Origin: Eubacterium sp. MSJ-33 | GTDB lineage: Bacteria; Bacillota; Clostridia; Lachnospirales; Lachnospiraceae | DNA length: 64,000 nt | Assembly: GCF_022174665.1 (NCBI RefSeq) | Contig: NZ_CP076562.1 | Location: 374,001 to 438,000 of the forward strand | Direction of reading: 5' to 3' | In this document: piece after piece, positions 45,582 through 54,011 of the stretch | Position numbering within the stretch: position 1 is the first letter of the stretch | How the letters are laid out: each line of letters begins with the position of its first letter | Position numbers and translations under genes: made by a program | Notes under the pieces: model-generated | The model's input: the letters and a program-made list of their open reading frames with translations, nothing else | What the model was told of the DNA's origin: nothing | Database searches by the model: none

Positions 45582-46496
45582 TTGAGTTTTTTTGCGAAAT
45601 TAGAGAAAAAATTTGGTAGATTTGCGATTCGTAATCTTCCAATCAAGATTGCGGTTGTAATGGCAATCTCATATATATTATGGGCGTTTGTACCGACGTT
45701 TGCTGTCAAGCTTGTTTTTTTACCGTATGCGATTTTGGAACAGCATGAGTTCTGGAGATTGTTTACATGGGTATTTTCACCACCGGGAGATTTGAATTTA
45801 GTTGGAATATTGATGATCTTTATATTGATTCTGTTTGGACAACAGATCGAACAGGCGATGGGAACATTTATGTTTAACCTATATATATTTGGTGCATGGT
45901 TCTGGAATACGGTCATCATGTTAGGCATCAGTATTTACTGTTATTATGCAAATGGTTCCGTTCTTGGCATGATGGATGTTGGAATATGGGCAATGTATTA
46001 CTTTGATTATGGATTGTTCTTAGCGTTTGCGCTGATGTATTCGGATGCACGCGTGTTGTTTATGTTTTTCATTCCAATCCGTGCTTTCTGGGTCGCAGTT
46101 ATAGATATGGGATTGATGGCATATGAATTTATGCGGACAAGTACGTTGAATCGGGGTTCTATCATTGCGTATCTGGTGAATTTCTTCATCTTCTACCTGA
46201 TTATGGGACGGGGTGTCGGTATGCGAAGCTCGAACAGCAAGGCGGCAGCGAAACGAAGAAAACGGGATTATGATCGTCGCGTGGAGAATCTCTCTCGACA
46301 GGTAAACGGAGAGGCAGACCGCCGACATAAGGCGCAGCAGATGGGATATCCTTCGAACATAACGAAGCACAAATGTGCGATTTGTGGAAGGACGGAACGG
46401 GATGGCGATGATCTGGAGTTCCGGTTCTGCTCAAAATGTAACGGAAATTATGAGTATTGCAATGAACATTTATTTACGCATGAGCATGTGAAATAG
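45582..46496 (+). CDS. Rhomboid/Derlin-like membrane protein with C-terminal zinc ribbon
   Basis: 304 residues, TTG start with GTGAGGA upstream. Five to six membrane spans in residues ~20-210, with EFWRLFTWVFSPPGDLN and GTFMFNLYIFGAWFWNT in the places of rhomboid loop and helix signatures. The GxSG serine of active rhomboids is not seen, so it is probably a proteolytically inactive Derlin-like relative. A basic linker (KAAAKRRKRDYDRR) leads to a zinc ribbon, CAICG...CSKCNGNYEYC (about 269-294). It heads a gene string running to the flavin reductase. Function unknown; a membrane-protein quality role would be inference. Confidence 0.75.
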   Translation: MSFFAKLEKKFGRFAIRNLPIKIAVVMAISYILWAFVPTFAVKLVFLPYAILEQHEFWRLFTWVFSPPGDLNLVGILMIFILILFGQQIEQAMGTFMFNLYIFGAWFWNTVIMLGISIYCYYANGSVLGMMDVGIWAMYYFDYGLFLAFALMYSDARVLFMFFIPIRAFWVAVIDMGLMAYEFMRTSTLNRGSIIAYLVNFFIFYLIMGRGVGMRSSNSKAAAKRRKRDYDRRVENLSRQVNGEADRRHKAQQMGYPSNITKHKCAICGRTERDGDDLEFRFCSKCNGNYEYCNEHLFTHEHVK

Positions 46497-46508
46497 GAGA
46501 CTGATATA

Positions 46509-47912
46509 ATGATAGCAACATGTAAGAAATTAGTGACAGATATACAGAGAGACAAAGACTTAGACACGAAGCTTCCGGAATATGCAGAGCTGCTTGGCAG
46601 ACAGTATAACTGCTATGCAACGGTAAAGGGAAGCATGAATTATTACACGATGAAGGAAGTATGCGATGAGCAGGAAGACAAGAACATGGATGTCTGCAAA
46701 TATTTTGCACTTCTGACAGGTTTGTTAGACCGTCATCTCGTTAAGCGCGAGGCAGTGGACGAAGATTCTATGGAAGCAATCGCACAGCTTCGCAGCAATG
46801 TAGAATATAAGATGCATATTCTGACCGCTTACACGGATGCATATGAGATTTATGAGTATGTGTTAAACCGTGTGGAGGCTGCCGTGCGTGATGAAGTGGC
46901 ACCGGTTGATGCAAAGGGACTTTCAGAGAAGATGTTTGCCTATGTATTTGCAGAGAATGATACGGTTGTTATAAACAGTAAATTACAGCTTCTGATGGCG
47001 CAGCTTCCGGTTCGTATGACGAAGAATAAGTTTTATGATATTGTCAATTCAACACTCAATATCTATGAGGAGGGCGAGACAACCTCTGTGGATGAGTTTG
47101 TTGATATGCTGCGCAGTGCAGTGCTTTTGAAGAAGCCAAAGGGATTTGAGACGGAGTATCCATTTTTATATCATGTTTATACCGATCTTGCAGAGGCTGA
47201 TTATGCGGCACTCACGCTGCCGGAGTTTGAAGATTTGACGAAACGTCTGAATCAGGCGGCGACGATAATCAACAACGAAGTATCTGCTTACATGTTGCTA
47301 CAGGAAGTAATCAATGATGTGTATACGATTTTGCTTACGATTGATGCAGCATATGAGAAGAACAAAGAAGATGTACCTGGATATGCGGCTGCACTTCGCA
47401 TTATTGAGGCGTGTGTAAAGGCAGAGACAATCGAGCAGTTACCGGATGAAGTGATGGATGAGTTTTTCACAATCGAAGGTGTGCAGGAGCGCGTGTATGA
47501 ATCTATCGTGATATTGGAAGCAGTGCTGGATGAGATTCGCGTTGGAAAAGCAGAACAGATCGAATCACTTACATTGACAGAGGCATTTGACCGTCTGGAT
47601 AAGGTGAGCAAACTGCTTTCTACAAGTTTGTTTATCGACCTTGACAAGATTACAGGCAAGGCAGAAACTGCGGATCATGCGTATATCACAGCGAAGAAGG
47701 AAGCACTTGTAAAGGAACTTGGTGATTTGTTTGCAAGTGTGAAGAAGCCGGTTTACCGCAGTATGATGTGTAAGCTGCTTGCTGCAATGCCGATCTTCAT
47801 GAATACACAGCAGGAGATCCGGGATTATTTTGATTATGTAATTGAGAATTGTAAGGATGACAGCGAGCTTATGGCATGTAATAAACTGATTTCAGAGATG
47901 ATAGAGGAGTAA
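46509..47912 (+). CDS. Hypothetical helical protein, 467 residues
   Basis: Almost wholly alpha-helical by composition, acidic, no membrane span, no signal peptide and no motif I recognise. It starts 12 bp after the rhomboid-like gene and ends 2 bp before the next small gene, so all three are likely made together. The length and clean codon use support a real gene. Function unknown. Confidence 0.75.
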   Translation: MIATCKKLVTDIQRDKDLDTKLPEYAELLGRQYNCYATVKGSMNYYTMKEVCDEQEDKNMDVCKYFALLTGLLDRHLVKREAVDEDSMEAIAQLRSNVEYKMHILTAYTDAYEIYEYVLNRVEAAVRDEVAPVDAKGLSEKMFAYVFAENDTVVINSKLQLLMAQLPVRMTKNKFYDIVNSTLNIYEEGETTSVDEFVDMLRSAVLLKKPKGFETEYPFLYHVYTDLAEADYAALTLPEFEDLTKRLNQAATIINNEVSAYMLLQEVINDVYTILLTIDAAYEKNKEDVPGYAAALRIIEACVKAETIEQLPDEVMDEFFTIEGVQERVYESIVILEAVLDEIRVGKAEQIESLTLTEAFDRLDKVSKLLSTSLFIDLDKITGKAETADHAYITAKKEALVKELGDLFASVKKPVYRSMMCKLLAAMPIFMNTQQEIRDYFDYVIENCKDDSELMACNKLISEMIEE

Positions 47913-47914
47913 TC

Positions 47915-48229
47915 GTGATTTTTGCTGATAAATGTTATACATACAATCTCACAGAGCGAAAACAGACACGGATAAAGAAACGGATCAGACGGCATAAAAC
48001 TGTCAGGAATCTGTATGTAATCGTGTTGCCGCTGTTGCGGGATGGATTGCTGGAGATTTATCCCTATAATCAGTTATTACAAAAACCATATAGGAAGATA
48101 GATTCCCGGATACGGGTTGTAGGTTTTGCAAGAGGCAAAGAAGTGGCAGAACAGCTTGTATTGCAGATCATACAGGATATGTATGATGAAACCGGGGAAG
48201 AATGGAAGGTAGAAGATTTTTTCTCCTGA
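47915..48229 (+). CDS. Hypothetical basic protein, 104 residues
   Basis: GTG start with GAGGAGT 4-5 nt upstream. Basic N-terminal half (TERKQTRIKKRIRRHKTVRN), then a mixed segment with EIYPYNQLLQKPYRK and an acidic C-terminus. No known family. The 2-bp spacing to the upstream unknown gene suggests a functional pair; nucleic acid or membrane-surface binding is possible given the charge. Confidence 0.65.
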   Translation: MIFADKCYTYNLTERKQTRIKKRIRRHKTVRNLYVIVLPLLRDGLLEIYPYNQLLQKPYRKIDSRIRVVGFARGKEVAEQLVLQIIQDMYDETGEEWKVEDFFS

Positions 48230-48267
48230 TTGGTGAGAAAGAGTTGCAGGTAGGAGTAAGGTAAGGA

Positions 48268-49383
48268 ATGCTGCATGTATTGTTGCTTATTTTAAAAATA
48301 ATCGGATGGATTCTTCTTGGAATCGTAGGACTGCTTCTCCTGCTTTTACTATTGATCTTATTTTGTCCGATCCGGTACCAGGCGGATATCTCGTATCAGG
48401 GTGGTAAGACATTGCAGGCAAAAGCAAAGGTACGGTATCTGATCTTAAGTGTCCGGGTGTTGTATGATCAGGGCATGGAGAAGGACAAACTGAAACAGGA
48501 GATTCGGGTGCTTTGGTTCCGGCTTGGAAAGAAGAAGGCAGAAGAAGCAGAACGTGAGGTGGAACATCTTGCTGATGATGGATTCAACGATGCATGGGAT
48601 GATATCGATGTAGATAGTGATATGGATTTGGATGATGCCGTTCGTAAGATGTCTGATAAATCACAGAAACACACAGAAAAGACTCCGGAGAAACCGACCG
48701 GGGAATCCGGTAAAACCGATAAGATAATTACAGAGATTCCGACAATAACACTTCCGGATATGGAAGGGGATATTGGAAAAGCTACGGAAGAGGATATCAA
48801 AACAGAAGAAGATAAAGAACCGGATGGAAAACCGCAGATTTTTGATCTAGACGAACCCGACGACCTGCCGGAAGAAGAAAAGAAACGATCCGGCAGATTA
48901 AAAATTGTATGTCAGAAGGTGTGGGAAAAACTGAAAAAAATTTGGATATTTATCCGAAATCACACACCCGGAAAGGTCGCAGAACGTGTGGCTGACAAGA
49001 TTGAGAAAAAGACAGCAACTGCGAAGAAAAAGCTCCGGCGATTGCAGAAGTTCTGGAATCTGTCGTGTACGGTAAAGACGCGTGAATATCTGAAAAAATA
49101 TATTCCGCGGACATTGAAACATATTTTGCCACGCAAGGTAAAGGGCTATGTGCATTACGGCATGGATGAGCCATACAAGACCGGGCAGGTGACCGGATAT
49201 TTGAGCTTACTGCCGTTTGTATATCAAAAAGGGCTGTCAATGCAGCCGGATTTTGAACAGAAGGTGTTGGAACTGGATGTGAAGCTGAAAGGCAGAATCC
49301 GGCTTGGATATCTGCTCCGGATTATCTTGAATATCAATATCTGGAGGACACTAAAAGTTGCAAAGAAAGTAATGAATCAGTAG
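48268..49383 (+). CDS. DUF2953 membrane protein (YtfI-like)
   Basis: 371 residues. One long leucine-rich N-terminal span (residues ~4-32) then CPIRYQADISYQG, typical of DUF2953 proteins. A highly charged Asp/Glu/Lys linker (about 85-215) separates it from the conserved C-terminal part with KTREYLKKYIPRTLKHILP and a YKTGQVTGYLSLLP motif. In Bacillus the relative ytfI pairs with ytfJ (gerW), as here. Likely a sporulation-associated membrane protein; exact role unknown. Confidence 0.85.
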   Translation: MLHVLLLILKIIGWILLGIVGLLLLLLLLILFCPIRYQADISYQGGKTLQAKAKVRYLILSVRVLYDQGMEKDKLKQEIRVLWFRLGKKKAEEAEREVEHLADDGFNDAWDDIDVDSDMDLDDAVRKMSDKSQKHTEKTPEKPTGESGKTDKIITEIPTITLPDMEGDIGKATEEDIKTEEDKEPDGKPQIFDLDEPDDLPEEEKKRSGRLKIVCQKVWEKLKKIWIFIRNHTPGKVAERVADKIEKKTATAKKKLRRLQKFWNLSCTVKTREYLKKYIPRTLKHILPRKVKGYVHYGMDEPYKTGQVTGYLSLLPFVYQKGLSMQPDFEQKVLELDVKLKGRIRLGYLLRIILNINIWRTLKVAKKVMNQ

Positions 49384-49412
49384 GATAATATAGAAATTGG
49401 AGGTAATGAGTG

Positions 49413-49820
49413 ATGGCAAATGATTTTAATCAGACAGTTGGTTCTTTGTTTCAGGGTATGGATTCCCTGCTTACAACGAAGACGGTGGTTGGTGAGCCAA
49501 CGAAGGTAGGAGATACAATTATTTTACCACTTGTGGATGTGAATTTTGGCGTGGCTGCCGGTGCATTTGGTAAAAACGGAGGTTCCAACTCTGCAGGAGG
49601 CGGAATGGGTGGTAAGATGTCACCGACTGCGGTACTTGTGATCCAGAACGGACACGCGAAGATGATTCCGGTCAAGCAGGGTGACACGGTAAGCAAGGTA
49701 ATCGATATGATACCTGAGGTTGTGGATAAAATCGCAACAGCTATGGGTAAGAAGACAGATGTGGATATTGACAGTCCGGAGATCAAAGAAGCAATTGATC
49801 AGGCAAGTGAGAATAACTAG
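49413..49820 (+). CDS. gerW: GerW-family sporulation protein (YtfJ)
   Basis: 135 residues from ATG 49413 (GGAGG site 8 nt upstream; GTG 49410 is an alternative). Family motifs: VVGEPTKVGDTIILPLVDVN, GAFGKNGGSNSAGGGMGGKM (glycine-rich) and SPTAVLVIQNGHAKMIPV. Made in the mother cell or forespore; in Bacillus it affects lytic enzyme action in germination. Follows the DUF2953 gene by 29 bp. Confidence 0.92.
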   Translation: MANDFNQTVGSLFQGMDSLLTTKTVVGEPTKVGDTIILPLVDVNFGVAAGAFGKNGGSNSAGGGMGGKMSPTAVLVIQNGHAKMIPVKQGDTVSKVIDMIPEVVDKIATAMGKKTDVDIDSPEIKEAIDQASENN

Positions 49821-49897
49821 GATTTGAGCAAATTTACGTCTTTTCAATCGTTTTGTTTCATAGTATGTAATAGAACAAAAATGATGAAGAGGCGGAA

Positions 49898-50038
49898 TTG
49901 AAAGCATTATTTGGATATTCGATTTTATTTATGGCGATTGGCATGATACTTTCGTATTTTGTCAGTGGTTTTTGTGAGTTCGTTTTGGTGACGGCAATGC
50001 TCGTTTTAGCGTATGTATTGCTGTGTTTCGATTGTTAA
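49898..50038 (+). CDS. Small two-span membrane protein, 46 residues
   Basis: TTG start after GAGGCGG. Reads KALFGYSILFMAIGMILSYF, then a Cys-Glu turn and a second hydrophobic stretch ending LLCFDC. An ATG at 49931 is a shorter alternative. It lies between gerW and the phosphoesterase on the same strand with 12 bp to the next start; the strictly hydrophobic content makes it a likely real gene. Possibly sporulation-linked by position only. Confidence 0.55.
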   Translation: MKALFGYSILFMAIGMILSYFVSGFCEFVLVTAMLVLAYVLLCFDC

Positions 50039-50050
50039 CAGGAGGCGCAA

Positions 50051-51037
50051 GTGGCAGAAGAAAAACAGAAGGCATTGATTGAACTTCTGAGGGGACATAA
50101 GGTATATTTACAGACACATAATTTTCCGGATCCGGATGCAATATCGAGTGCATTTGGCCTGAAGCGGTATCTTGAGCATTATGGGATTGCATCGACCATC
50201 TGTTATGTTGGAAGTATTGACCGGTTCAATACAAGAAAAATGATGGATACGTTCGGAATTGAGATTTATTCGTATGATGACATCCGGGACATGCAGGCAG
50301 AGGACTATATTGTGCATGTCGATTGTCAGAAACCGAATGCGAATACGACAGATCTTCCGGGCAATGAGGTGGCGTGTGTCGATCATCATCCGGTGTTTGT
50401 GAAGACAGAAGATTACAAGTACGAGGATATCCGGATCGTAGGTGCGTGTGCAAGTATTGTTGCGTCGTATTTTCAGACAAGCGGTGTGCCGATGGATGAG
50501 GATGTAGCGACTGCACTTGCTTATGGAATCAAGATGGATACGGCGGATTTTGTGCGTGGAACAACCGCGTTTGATATGGATATGATGGCATATTTGTTCG
50601 ATTATATCAGTACGGAAAAACTGAACAGTATGTACAATTCCACGATAGAGTTTCAGGATTTGAAGGCGTATGGTGCAGCAATCGAGCATATTGAGGTGTT
50701 CGATTATGTTGGATTCACCTATATTCCGTTTGAGTGTCCGAATTCTTTAGTTGCGATTATATCGGATTTTATATTGTCGCTGGATGTGGTGGATGTAGCG
50801 GTTGTGTATTCAATCAATTCGGATGGTATTAAGTTCTCTGTGCGCAGTGAACGGGAAGACGTGGATGCCGGAAAGCTTATATATCAGGTGTTGGATGGAA
50901 TCGGTTCCGGTGGTGGACATGCTGCGATGGCAGGTGGATTTGTCAGCCATGAAGCGCTGAATAAGATCGGCAGGGACTATGACCGGAAATTAAAAGAACT
51001 ATTTATGAAGACGATTCGTAAGAATAGAGGTGTGTAA
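50051..51037 (+). CDS. DHH/DHHA1 phosphoesterase (NrnA-like oligoribonuclease/pAp phosphatase)
   Basis: 328 residues, GTG start with AGGAGG 5 nt before. DHH domain: LQTHNFPDPDAISSAF (about 19-34), VHVDCQKPN and ACVDHHPVF; linker; DHHA1 domain with the C-terminal GIGSGGGHAAMAGGF that binds substrate. Family members hydrolyse nano-RNA or pAp, and some cleave cyclic dinucleotide products. No CBS or GGDEF domains, which separates it from GdpP. Confidence 0.88.
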   Translation: MAEEKQKALIELLRGHKVYLQTHNFPDPDAISSAFGLKRYLEHYGIASTICYVGSIDRFNTRKMMDTFGIEIYSYDDIRDMQAEDYIVHVDCQKPNANTTDLPGNEVACVDHHPVFVKTEDYKYEDIRIVGACASIVASYFQTSGVPMDEDVATALAYGIKMDTADFVRGTTAFDMDMMAYLFDYISTEKLNSMYNSTIEFQDLKAYGAAIEHIEVFDYVGFTYIPFECPNSLVAIISDFILSLDVVDVAVVYSINSDGIKFSVRSEREDVDAGKLIYQVLDGIGSGGGHAAMAGGFVSHEALNKIGRDYDRKLKELFMKTIRKNRGV

Positions 51038-51038
51038 C

Positions 51039-51704
51039 ATGAACGGGAGTACAGATATGAGTATGGAGCTTCTGATGAACTCCGACAACCCGGAGAAGGT
51101 GCTGCAGACGATGCAGCCATTTATAGAGTCTATGATGCACTATGAGTGTGCCTTGATGGAGATAGAAACAAAACTGAAGGTGTTAAATACGGAATTTGCT
51201 TCGCAGTACAATCGAAATCCGTTTGAATCTATCCGGTGCCGTTTGAAAAAACCGCTCAGCATTGTGGAGAAGATGAAACGGAAAGGACTTGAGATTTCGA
51301 TTGAGAATATTGAGGAGAACCTGACGGATATCGCAGGCGTACGTGTAATCTGTTCCTTCCCGGAGGATATCTATACGGTATCAGAGCTTTTGACAAAACA
51401 GGACGATATCCGGGTTGTATGTGTGAAGGATTATATACGGAATCCAAAGCCAAACGGATACCGCAGTCTGCATCTGATCGTTGAGATTCCGATTTTCTTG
51501 TCAAATGAGAAAAAATATATGAAAGTCGAAGTGCAGTTTCGGACAATCGCGATGGATTTCTGGGCGAGTCTTGATCATAAGCTCAAGTATAAGAAGGACA
51601 ATCTGAAGCATCCGGAGATTATTGCGAAGGAGTTAAAAAAGTGCGCGGATACGATTACGGCGATGGACTACAAGATGCAGGAGATCCGGAGTCTGCTGGA
51701 ATAA
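51039..51704 (+). CDS. Small alarmone synthetase (RelQ/YjbM-like GTP pyrophosphokinase)
   Basis: 221 residues from ATG 51039, which follows the phosphoesterase stop by 1 bp. RelA/SpoT synthetase domain only: VRVICSFPEDIYTVSELL, VKDYIRNPKPNGYRSLHLIV (about 133-152) and VEVQFRTIAMDFWASLDHKL. Makes (p)ppGpp from GTP/GDP and ATP; lacks hydrolase and regulatory domains. Coupling to a phosphoesterase gene suggests nucleotide-signal balance, by inference. Confidence 0.92.
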   Translation: MNGSTDMSMELLMNSDNPEKVLQTMQPFIESMMHYECALMEIETKLKVLNTEFASQYNRNPFESIRCRLKKPLSIVEKMKRKGLEISIENIEENLTDIAGVRVICSFPEDIYTVSELLTKQDDIRVVCVKDYIRNPKPNGYRSLHLIVEIPIFLSNEKKYMKVEVQFRTIAMDFWASLDHKLKYKKDNLKHPEIIAKELKKCADTITAMDYKMQEIRSLLE

Positions 51705-51759
51705 CGGAATGATTGTATTTGGATTTACCTGAATAGATGAAAAAAACAGGAGGCAGAAA

Positions 51760-52326
51760 ATGGCAAAACAGGTTTGGAAACCGGGAAATATGTTGTATCC
51801 GGTACCGGCGGTTATGGTGACAACCGGTGATGGAAATGGAATCGATGACATTATCACGATCGCATGGACGGGAACCATCAATTCGGATCCACCGATGGTA
51901 TCGATCTCAGTACGAAAGTCAAGATATTCACATGAATTACTCACGAAAAACGGAGAGTTCGTCATCAATTTAGTGACGAAGGATCTGTGCTATGCGATGG
52001 ATTATTGTGGTGTAAAATCAGGCAGAGATGTAGATAAATTCGCGGAGATGAAGCTGACGAAGGGCAAGGCACAGACCATATCTGTACCAGTCATTGAAGA
52101 AAGCCCGGTCAATATCGAGTGCAAGGTCACACAGGTAATAGAGCTTGGCTCCCATGATATGTTCTTAGCTGCGGTAACAGCCGTACTTGCGGATGAGAAA
52201 TATATGGATGAGACAGGAAAGTTTGACCTGAATAAGACAGATTTGATTGCATATTCCCACGGACAGTATTTTACGCTTGGTGATTATGTTGGCAAATTCG
52301 GATACAGTGTGCAGAAAAAGAAATAA
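51760..52326 (+). CDS. Flavin reductase-like / flavoredoxin family protein
   Basis: 188 residues. FMN-binding split barrel: GNMLYPVPAVMVTTGD, TIAWTGTINSDPPMVSISVR and SHELLTKNGEFVINLV are typical. Binds FMN and reduces or carries electrons; the partner is not identifiable. AGGAGG site upstream; followed by a strong terminator. Confidence 0.88.
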   Translation: MAKQVWKPGNMLYPVPAVMVTTGDGNGIDDIITIAWTGTINSDPPMVSISVRKSRYSHELLTKNGEFVINLVTKDLCYAMDYCGVKSGRDVDKFAEMKLTKGKAQTISVPVIEESPVNIECKVTQVIELGSHDMFLAAVTAVLADEKYMDETGKFDLNKTDLIAYSHGQYFTLGDYVGKFGYSVQKKK

Positions 52327-52355
52327 GTATTGATAAATAGTGGTACCTATCATAG

Positions 52356-52420
52356 AAAAGAACATTTGCAACGTTCACAAAAGTTTCAGACTTTGTTCGT
52401 TGACAGATGTTCTTTTCTTT
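52356..52420 (+). terminator. Terminator after the flavin reductase gene
   Basis: AAAAGAACATTTGCAACG pairs with CGTTGACAGATGTTCTTTT (one bulge, one wobble), with a smaller AAAGT/ACTTT stem inside, then CTTTT. Confidence 0.85.
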
Positions 52421-52428
52421 TATACTAT
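52400..52428 (+). promoter_or_regulatory. Promoter of comM-dprA
   Basis: TTGACA (52400-52405), 17-bp spacer, TACTAT (52423-52428). The -35 box lies in the right arm of the preceding terminator. Confidence 0.65.
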
Positions 52429-52466
52429 AAACTTGGTCAGCGCCCTTGGAGAAGAAGGGAGCGAAT

Positions 52467-54011
52467 ATGTTTAGTAAAGTAAAAAGCTGTGCGGTTCACG
52501 GTGTGGACGGACATATGATCGATGTGGAGGCAGATGTGAATGATGGTCTGCCTGTATTTACCATGGTTGGATATCTGTCATCGTCTGTCAGGGAGGCATC
52601 GGAACGCGTGCGGACTGCGCTTAAGAATTCTGGCTTTCATTTGCCACCGAAGCGCATCACAATCAATTTATCCCCGGCAGATATGAGAAAAGATGGTTCC
52701 GGATATGACCTTGCGATTGCAACTGCAGTGCTTCTGTCACTTGGCGTAACAGCGGAATTACCGATGGAACAGACGTTGGTGCTCGGAGAACTGAGCCTGG
52801 ACGGATCGATAAAAGCGATTCCGGGCGTTCTTCCGATGGTCATCTGTGCCAGAGAAGAAGGTATGACAAGCTGCATTGTTCCAAAAGAAAATGTGCAGGA
52901 AGCTGCTTTGGTGCAGGGAATATCGGTTATAGGTGTTTCAAGCCTGCAGGAGACCATGGAGTATATCCAGGGAATAAAAGAATATGAGAATACGAATGTC
53001 GAGCAACTGGCTGTGGATACATTGGAATATCTGTATGATATTGATTTTTCCGATGTGGCAGGACAGGAAAGCATCAAACGGGGGATGGAGATTGCTGCGG
53101 CAGGATTTCACAATGTGTTGTTAACCGGTGCAGCCGGCGTAGGTAAATCCATGCTCGCGAAGCGTCTGCCGACGATCCTGCCGCAGATGAGTTTCGAAGA
53201 AAGTCTGGAAGTGACAAAGATATACAGCGTCGGAGGAATGTTACCGCCGGAAGGGGGATTGATCCACAGACGTCCGTTCCGGGCACCACATCACACAATC
53301 TCGGAATATGCACTGATCGGTGGCGGCAGGGTTCCGACACCAGGGGAGGTGAGCTTTGCACATTACGGGGTACTGTTTTTAGATGAACTTCCGGAGTTTT
53401 CCAAACCTGTGTTGGAGGTGCTGCGCCAGCCGTTAGAAGACCGGAGAATCCGGATATCGAGAGTACAGGCATCGTATGAATTCCCAGCAGATTTTATGTT
53501 TGTGGCGGCGATGAATCCATGTCCGTGTGGAAACTCCCCGGATTATCGGAGATGCAGCTGCACGGAACAGCAGATCCGCCGCTATCAAAGTAAGGTAAGC
53601 GGACCTTTGCTTGACCGGATCGATATCCGGATGGAAGTTAAAGGCGTAAAGCAGGAGGCACTTTTCTCCAAACAGAAAACGGAATCTTCGAAGACAATCC
53701 GGGCACGGGTAGAACAGGCAAGACAGATGCAGAAGGAACGGTTTGCCGGAACCGGACTGTTGTTTAACTCTCAGCTCGATGGAAAGAATCTGGAGGAATA
53801 TATCACGTTGTCTGCGGAAGGAAAAAGGCTGGTGCTTCAGTTATTTGAAAAACAGGAATTATCTGTGCGTGGTGTGCACCGTGTCTTGAAGCTTGCCCGC
53901 ACAATCGCGGATCTGGCTGGCAGTGAAGAGATTGAAAATGCACATCTGCAGGAAGCGGCATTTTACCGCAATCAGGATGTATTTGCAAAGGAGGTTCTGT
54001 ATGGAAACTAG
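52467..54011 (+). CDS. comM: YifB/ComM-family Mg chelatase-like AAA+ ATPase
   Basis: 514 residues from ATG 52467 (AGGGAG site; an upstream in-frame TTG is rejected). N-terminal Lon-like fold, DGLPVFTMVGYLSSSVREA; Walker A LLTGAAGVGKSMLAKRLP (about 220-237); Walker B GVLFLDELPEF; zinc-like MNPCPCGNSPDYRRCSC. ComM is a branch-migration helicase in natural transformation of Gram-negative bacteria. The neighbour dprA supports a DNA-uptake or recombination role here. Confidence 0.93.
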   Translation: MFSKVKSCAVHGVDGHMIDVEADVNDGLPVFTMVGYLSSSVREASERVRTALKNSGFHLPPKRITINLSPADMRKDGSGYDLAIATAVLLSLGVTAELPMEQTLVLGELSLDGSIKAIPGVLPMVICAREEGMTSCIVPKENVQEAALVQGISVIGVSSLQETMEYIQGIKEYENTNVEQLAVDTLEYLYDIDFSDVAGQESIKRGMEIAAAGFHNVLLTGAAGVGKSMLAKRLPTILPQMSFEESLEVTKIYSVGGMLPPEGGLIHRRPFRAPHHTISEYALIGGGRVPTPGEVSFAHYGVLFLDELPEFSKPVLEVLRQPLEDRRIRISRVQASYEFPADFMFVAAMNPCPCGNSPDYRRCSCTEQQIRRYQSKVSGPLLDRIDIRMEVKGVKQEALFSKQKTESSKTIRARVEQARQMQKERFAGTGLLFNSQLDGKNLEEYITLSAEGKRLVLQLFEKQELSVRGVHRVLKLARTIADLAGSEEIENAHLQEAAFYRNQDVFAKEVLYGN

